Assembly (NCBI GenBank): GCA_943333015.1
Contig: CALQRR010000071.1
Location: forward strand, 1 to 7,615
Origin: Chitinophaga pinensis
Lineage (GTDB): Bacteria > Bacteroidota > Bacteroidia > M30B66
Reading direction: 5' to 3'
Length of the DNA: 7,615 nucleotides
The notes below the pieces were generated by a model. The model was not told the origin of the DNA. It made no database searches and worked only from the letters and a program-made list of their open reading frames with translations. Of the stretch, positions 6,121 through 7,615 are shown one piece after another (position 1 is the stretch's first letter; the number at the start of each line of letters is the position of its first letter). The position numbers and the translations under genes were made by a program.

Positions 6121-6175
6121 GACTCTACTCATATAAAACATCTTTAGAGTCGCATCTTCAAGGAGTCTTTTTTTT
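6121..6175 (+). repeat. Inverted repeat plus third arm before a T8 run
   Basis: GACTCTA (6121-6127) and TAGAGTC (6145-6151) are perfect inverted repeats with a 17-base loop. A second right arm, GGAGTC (6162-6167), is followed directly by eight T (6168-6175) and can pair through GAGTC with the same left arm. The two pairings exclude each other. The layout resembles a weak or decayed terminator or attenuator; there is no gene directly downstream for it to control. Confidence 0.35.
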
Positions 6176-6219
6176 ATCAATGAATCCCAGATGATGACTT
6201 ATTTAGCAAGCCGCTGATG

Positions 6220-6321
6220 CTAGTGGAACACTAGTAATATTGAAAAAATACACAGTATTCGATAGGTTGCCTTATGCCTATGGCCCTATCTCGGCTTACT
6301 AATGAGAGAACTCACTAGTGA
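6220..6321. repeat. CACTAGT repeat cluster flanking a hairpin
   Basis: CTAGTG-GAA-CACTAG (6220-6234) is a perfect 6-bp inverted repeat. The palindrome TCACTAGTGA lies at 6312-6321. After each CACTAGT copy the sequence continues similarly (AATATTGAAAAAAT and GATTATTCAAAAAAT), so it is an imperfect direct repeat of about 22 bases. Between them GATAGG/CCTATC and the inner GCC/GGC form a 9-bp hairpin with a TT bulge (6261-6290). The role is unknown: operator cluster, small RNA or remnant of a repeat element. Confidence 0.4.
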
Positions 6322-6628
6322 TTATTCAAAAAATTCTATCGCTAAACTTCCATCGGCCCTCATTCGTCAATGCGAAGCCCAATAAGGTCCCTTAGAAGTA
6401 ATTTAGACAGTATGCTGTGCAGCTTTCCTTTCGAAATAGATAATTCTGAAAAATAAACAGGTCAGGATGGCTTCGGCTTTTATCACAAATTATATATGTA
6501 AGATCAAAACACCTCAATCGGCCATATATTATCTCATATAGATTAGTTTATGTGATATATTTTAAACCATAAGAATTAGCACGTTTATTTTAGCCAGTTA
6601 AATTACTATTAAATACCATTATATTCTT

Positions 6629-6657
6629 TTTGACTGATGTAAGATATTTTACTTTTG
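6629..6657 (+). promoter_or_regulatory. Promoter of the secreted protein (TTTG-N17-TACTTTTG)
   Basis: TTTG at 6629-6632 and TACTTTTG at 6650-6657 are 17 bases apart, matching the Bacteroidota consensus. The ATG is 27 bases after the -7 box, giving a leader of roughly 20 A-rich bases. The -7 octamer is identical to that of tRNA-Cys. Confidence 0.82.
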
Positions 6658-6684
6658 ATAAAACAATAATAAACCCAAACACTT

Positions 6685-7615
6685 ATGAAAAACTATTGCA
6701 ATTTCAAAATGATGGCCACGGCTCTTGCTCTCGTGGTAGTAACATCGGCGCTGGATGCACAGGTGTACGTCAGTAATGTAATTTCTTCAACTCAAGGCAC
6801 ATTGGGTGATTTAATATCCCCTATTCCGGCATCAAGATCGGATGCAAGTAAAATGCTTGGCGTTCCTGAGAATGATGACAATGTAGGTCCCATTAACTTT
6901 TACTCGCTGGGAATTGGAGGGGAAACAGTTTTGGAAATGTCTGGGCCTATTTGTAATGGGGCCGGTGATGACTTCACCGTATTTGAAACAACGTGGGGAT
7001 ATACATGTGATAATTACCCACAGAAAGCCCGGGTATGGGTTTCTCAGGATTTGTGCAATTGGGTAGAATTAACAACTGAAACAAACCCAATTTGCCACAA
7101 CGGTTCATTAGATTTAGGATGTATGCCTTGGGCCATATATGTAAAAGTTAAGGATGTGACTGATATTTTAGATGGAGTTGCAGGAGATGGTTTTGATGTT
7201 GATGGCATCTCAGGAAACTCTGGCTGCAGCCTTCCAACAGAAACAGGACTATCGCGCTACGCGGCCAATGGCTTCTTAGGAAATCCACAAGCAACACAAG
7301 GCGTGACTGAAAATGGATCACCTGTCCCTGCGGCCCGCGACTTTCAGAATAAAATGCTTGGCTTGCCATTGAATCCTTACAATGTGTATGCAAATGATGT
7401 TACTACTTCTGCTGCCAATAACAACTTCTTCTCACTTGGAAATGCTGGTGTTGTAACACTCTCTTTCCCATACAGTCTGTTTAACGGACCAGGAGCGGAT
7501 GTGCAAATTTTCGAAACATCTTTTGCTGACGTAGCGACCAGAACATGTGGAAACTACCCTGAAAAAGCGCTTATTCAAGGATCTTGCGATGGTGTTAATT
7601 TTTACGATCTCAATG
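6685..7615 (+). CDS. Secreted protein with tandem surface domains (cut by right edge)
   Basis: An open frame of 310 codons runs from the ATG at 6685 to the end of the window without a stop. Residues 1-25 look like a Sec signal peptide: basic start, hydrophobic ATALALVVVTSAL, then A-Q at the cut, as often seen in Bacteroidota. Two copies of one domain follow. The first spans about 47-180 and the second runs from about 213 onward. Paired landmarks are KMLGVP/KMLGLP (56 and 223), FYSLG/FFSLG, NGAGDDFTVFET/NGPGADVQIFET and CDNYPQKA/CGNYPEKA. The first copy ends with DGFDVDGISG at 168-177. The alternating hydrophobic pattern suggests a beta-sandwich. Cysteines in the exported part may form disulfides. 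The function is not known to me. Proteins like this in Bacteroidota often end in a type IX secretion sorting domain, which would lie beyond the window. A good promoter precedes it; there is no SD. Confidence 0.85.
   Translation, partial: MKNYCNFKMMATALALVVVTSALDAQVYVSNVISSTQGTLGDLISPIPASRSDASKMLGVPENDDNVGPINFYSLGIGGETVLEMSGPICNGAGDDFTVFETTWGYTCDNYPQKARVWVSQDLCNWVELTTETNPICHNGSLDLGCMPWAIYVKVKDVTDILDGVAGDGFDVDGISGNSGCSLPTETGLSRYAANGFLGNPQATQGVTENGSPVPAARDFQNKMLGLPLNPYNVYANDVTTSAANNNFFSLGNAGVVTLSFPYSLFNGPGADVQIFETSFADVATRTCGNYPEKALIQGSCDGVNFYDLN

Larger units (their letters stand above)
5987..6628. other. AT-rich gene-free region
   Basis: No open frame of convincing length or composition is present on either strand; the frame covering 5845-6147 runs through tRNA-Cys and is spurious. 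The DNA turns markedly AT-rich compared with the operon before it, most strongly from about 6480 onward. It contains an inverted repeat near a T8 run (6121-6175) and a repeat cluster around CACTAGT (6220-6321). The rest shows nothing I can name. It could be a boundary between conserved chromosome and an accessory gene, or it could hold an unrecognised small RNA. Confidence 0.55.

Noticed and set aside
5845..6147. A 100-codon open frame on + after the CWC gene.
   Set aside because: It runs straight through tRNA-Cys and its terminator.
6520..6585. AT-rich near-palindromes around CATATA/TATGTGA that might suggest an operator or origin.
   Set aside because: Such matches are expected by chance in DNA this AT-rich; the arms are imperfect, and there is no DnaA-box cluster or replication gene nearby.

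Overview
The window looks like chromosomal DNA from a member of the Bacteroidota. Three exact copies of the phylum's -7 promoter element TAnnTTTG lie at sensible distances upstream of genes. Almost every gene start lacks a Shine-Dalgarno (SD) sequence and has an A-rich leader instead. The protein sequences (an IF3 with the [12 protein letters not shown] motif, a zinc-less GluRS, a secreted protein whose signal peptide ends in A-Q) fit the same phylum. I cannot place it to genus. All recognised genes are on the + strand.

Region 1 (1-1998) is the classic translation cluster thrS-infC-rpmI-rplT. ThrRS is cut by the left edge of the window. It is followed by initiation factor IF3, ribosomal proteins bL35 and bL20, and a strong intrinsic terminator. 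The most interesting detail is the infC start. The only well-placed SD in the window precedes it, and its spacing favours an AUA start codon at 740 over the AUG at 746. This resembles the rare-start-codon autoregulation known for IF3 in E. coli.

Region 2 (2010-3677) holds an RsmF/NOL1-type rRNA cytosine-5 methyltransferase, starting only 11 bases after the terminator. It is followed by a 330-base gene-free spacer rich in small GC hairpins, ending in the gltX promoter.

Region 3 (3678-5798) is a tight operon: gltX (glutamyl-tRNA synthetase), folB (dihydroneopterin aldolase, folate synthesis) and a 71-residue cysteine-rich CWC-type protein of unknown function. Gaps are 10 and 2 bases.

Region 4 (5837-5986) is a self-contained tRNA-Cys(GCA) unit with its own near-ideal promoter and a perfect 12-bp hairpin terminator.

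Region 5 (5987-6684) is about 700 bases of AT-rich DNA with no credible gene, containing a few inverted and direct repeats. It ends in a second near-ideal promoter that drives a secreted protein (6685 to beyond the right edge) with tandem copies of a probable beta-rich surface domain.

Apart from the last gene, the coding content is ordinary housekeeping, mostly for translation: tRNA charging, initiation, ribosome assembly and rRNA modification. I see no phage, IS element, CRISPR array or defence system. The points worth a second look are the infC start, the two unexplained spacers, the small cysteine-rich protein and the tandem-domain secreted protein.
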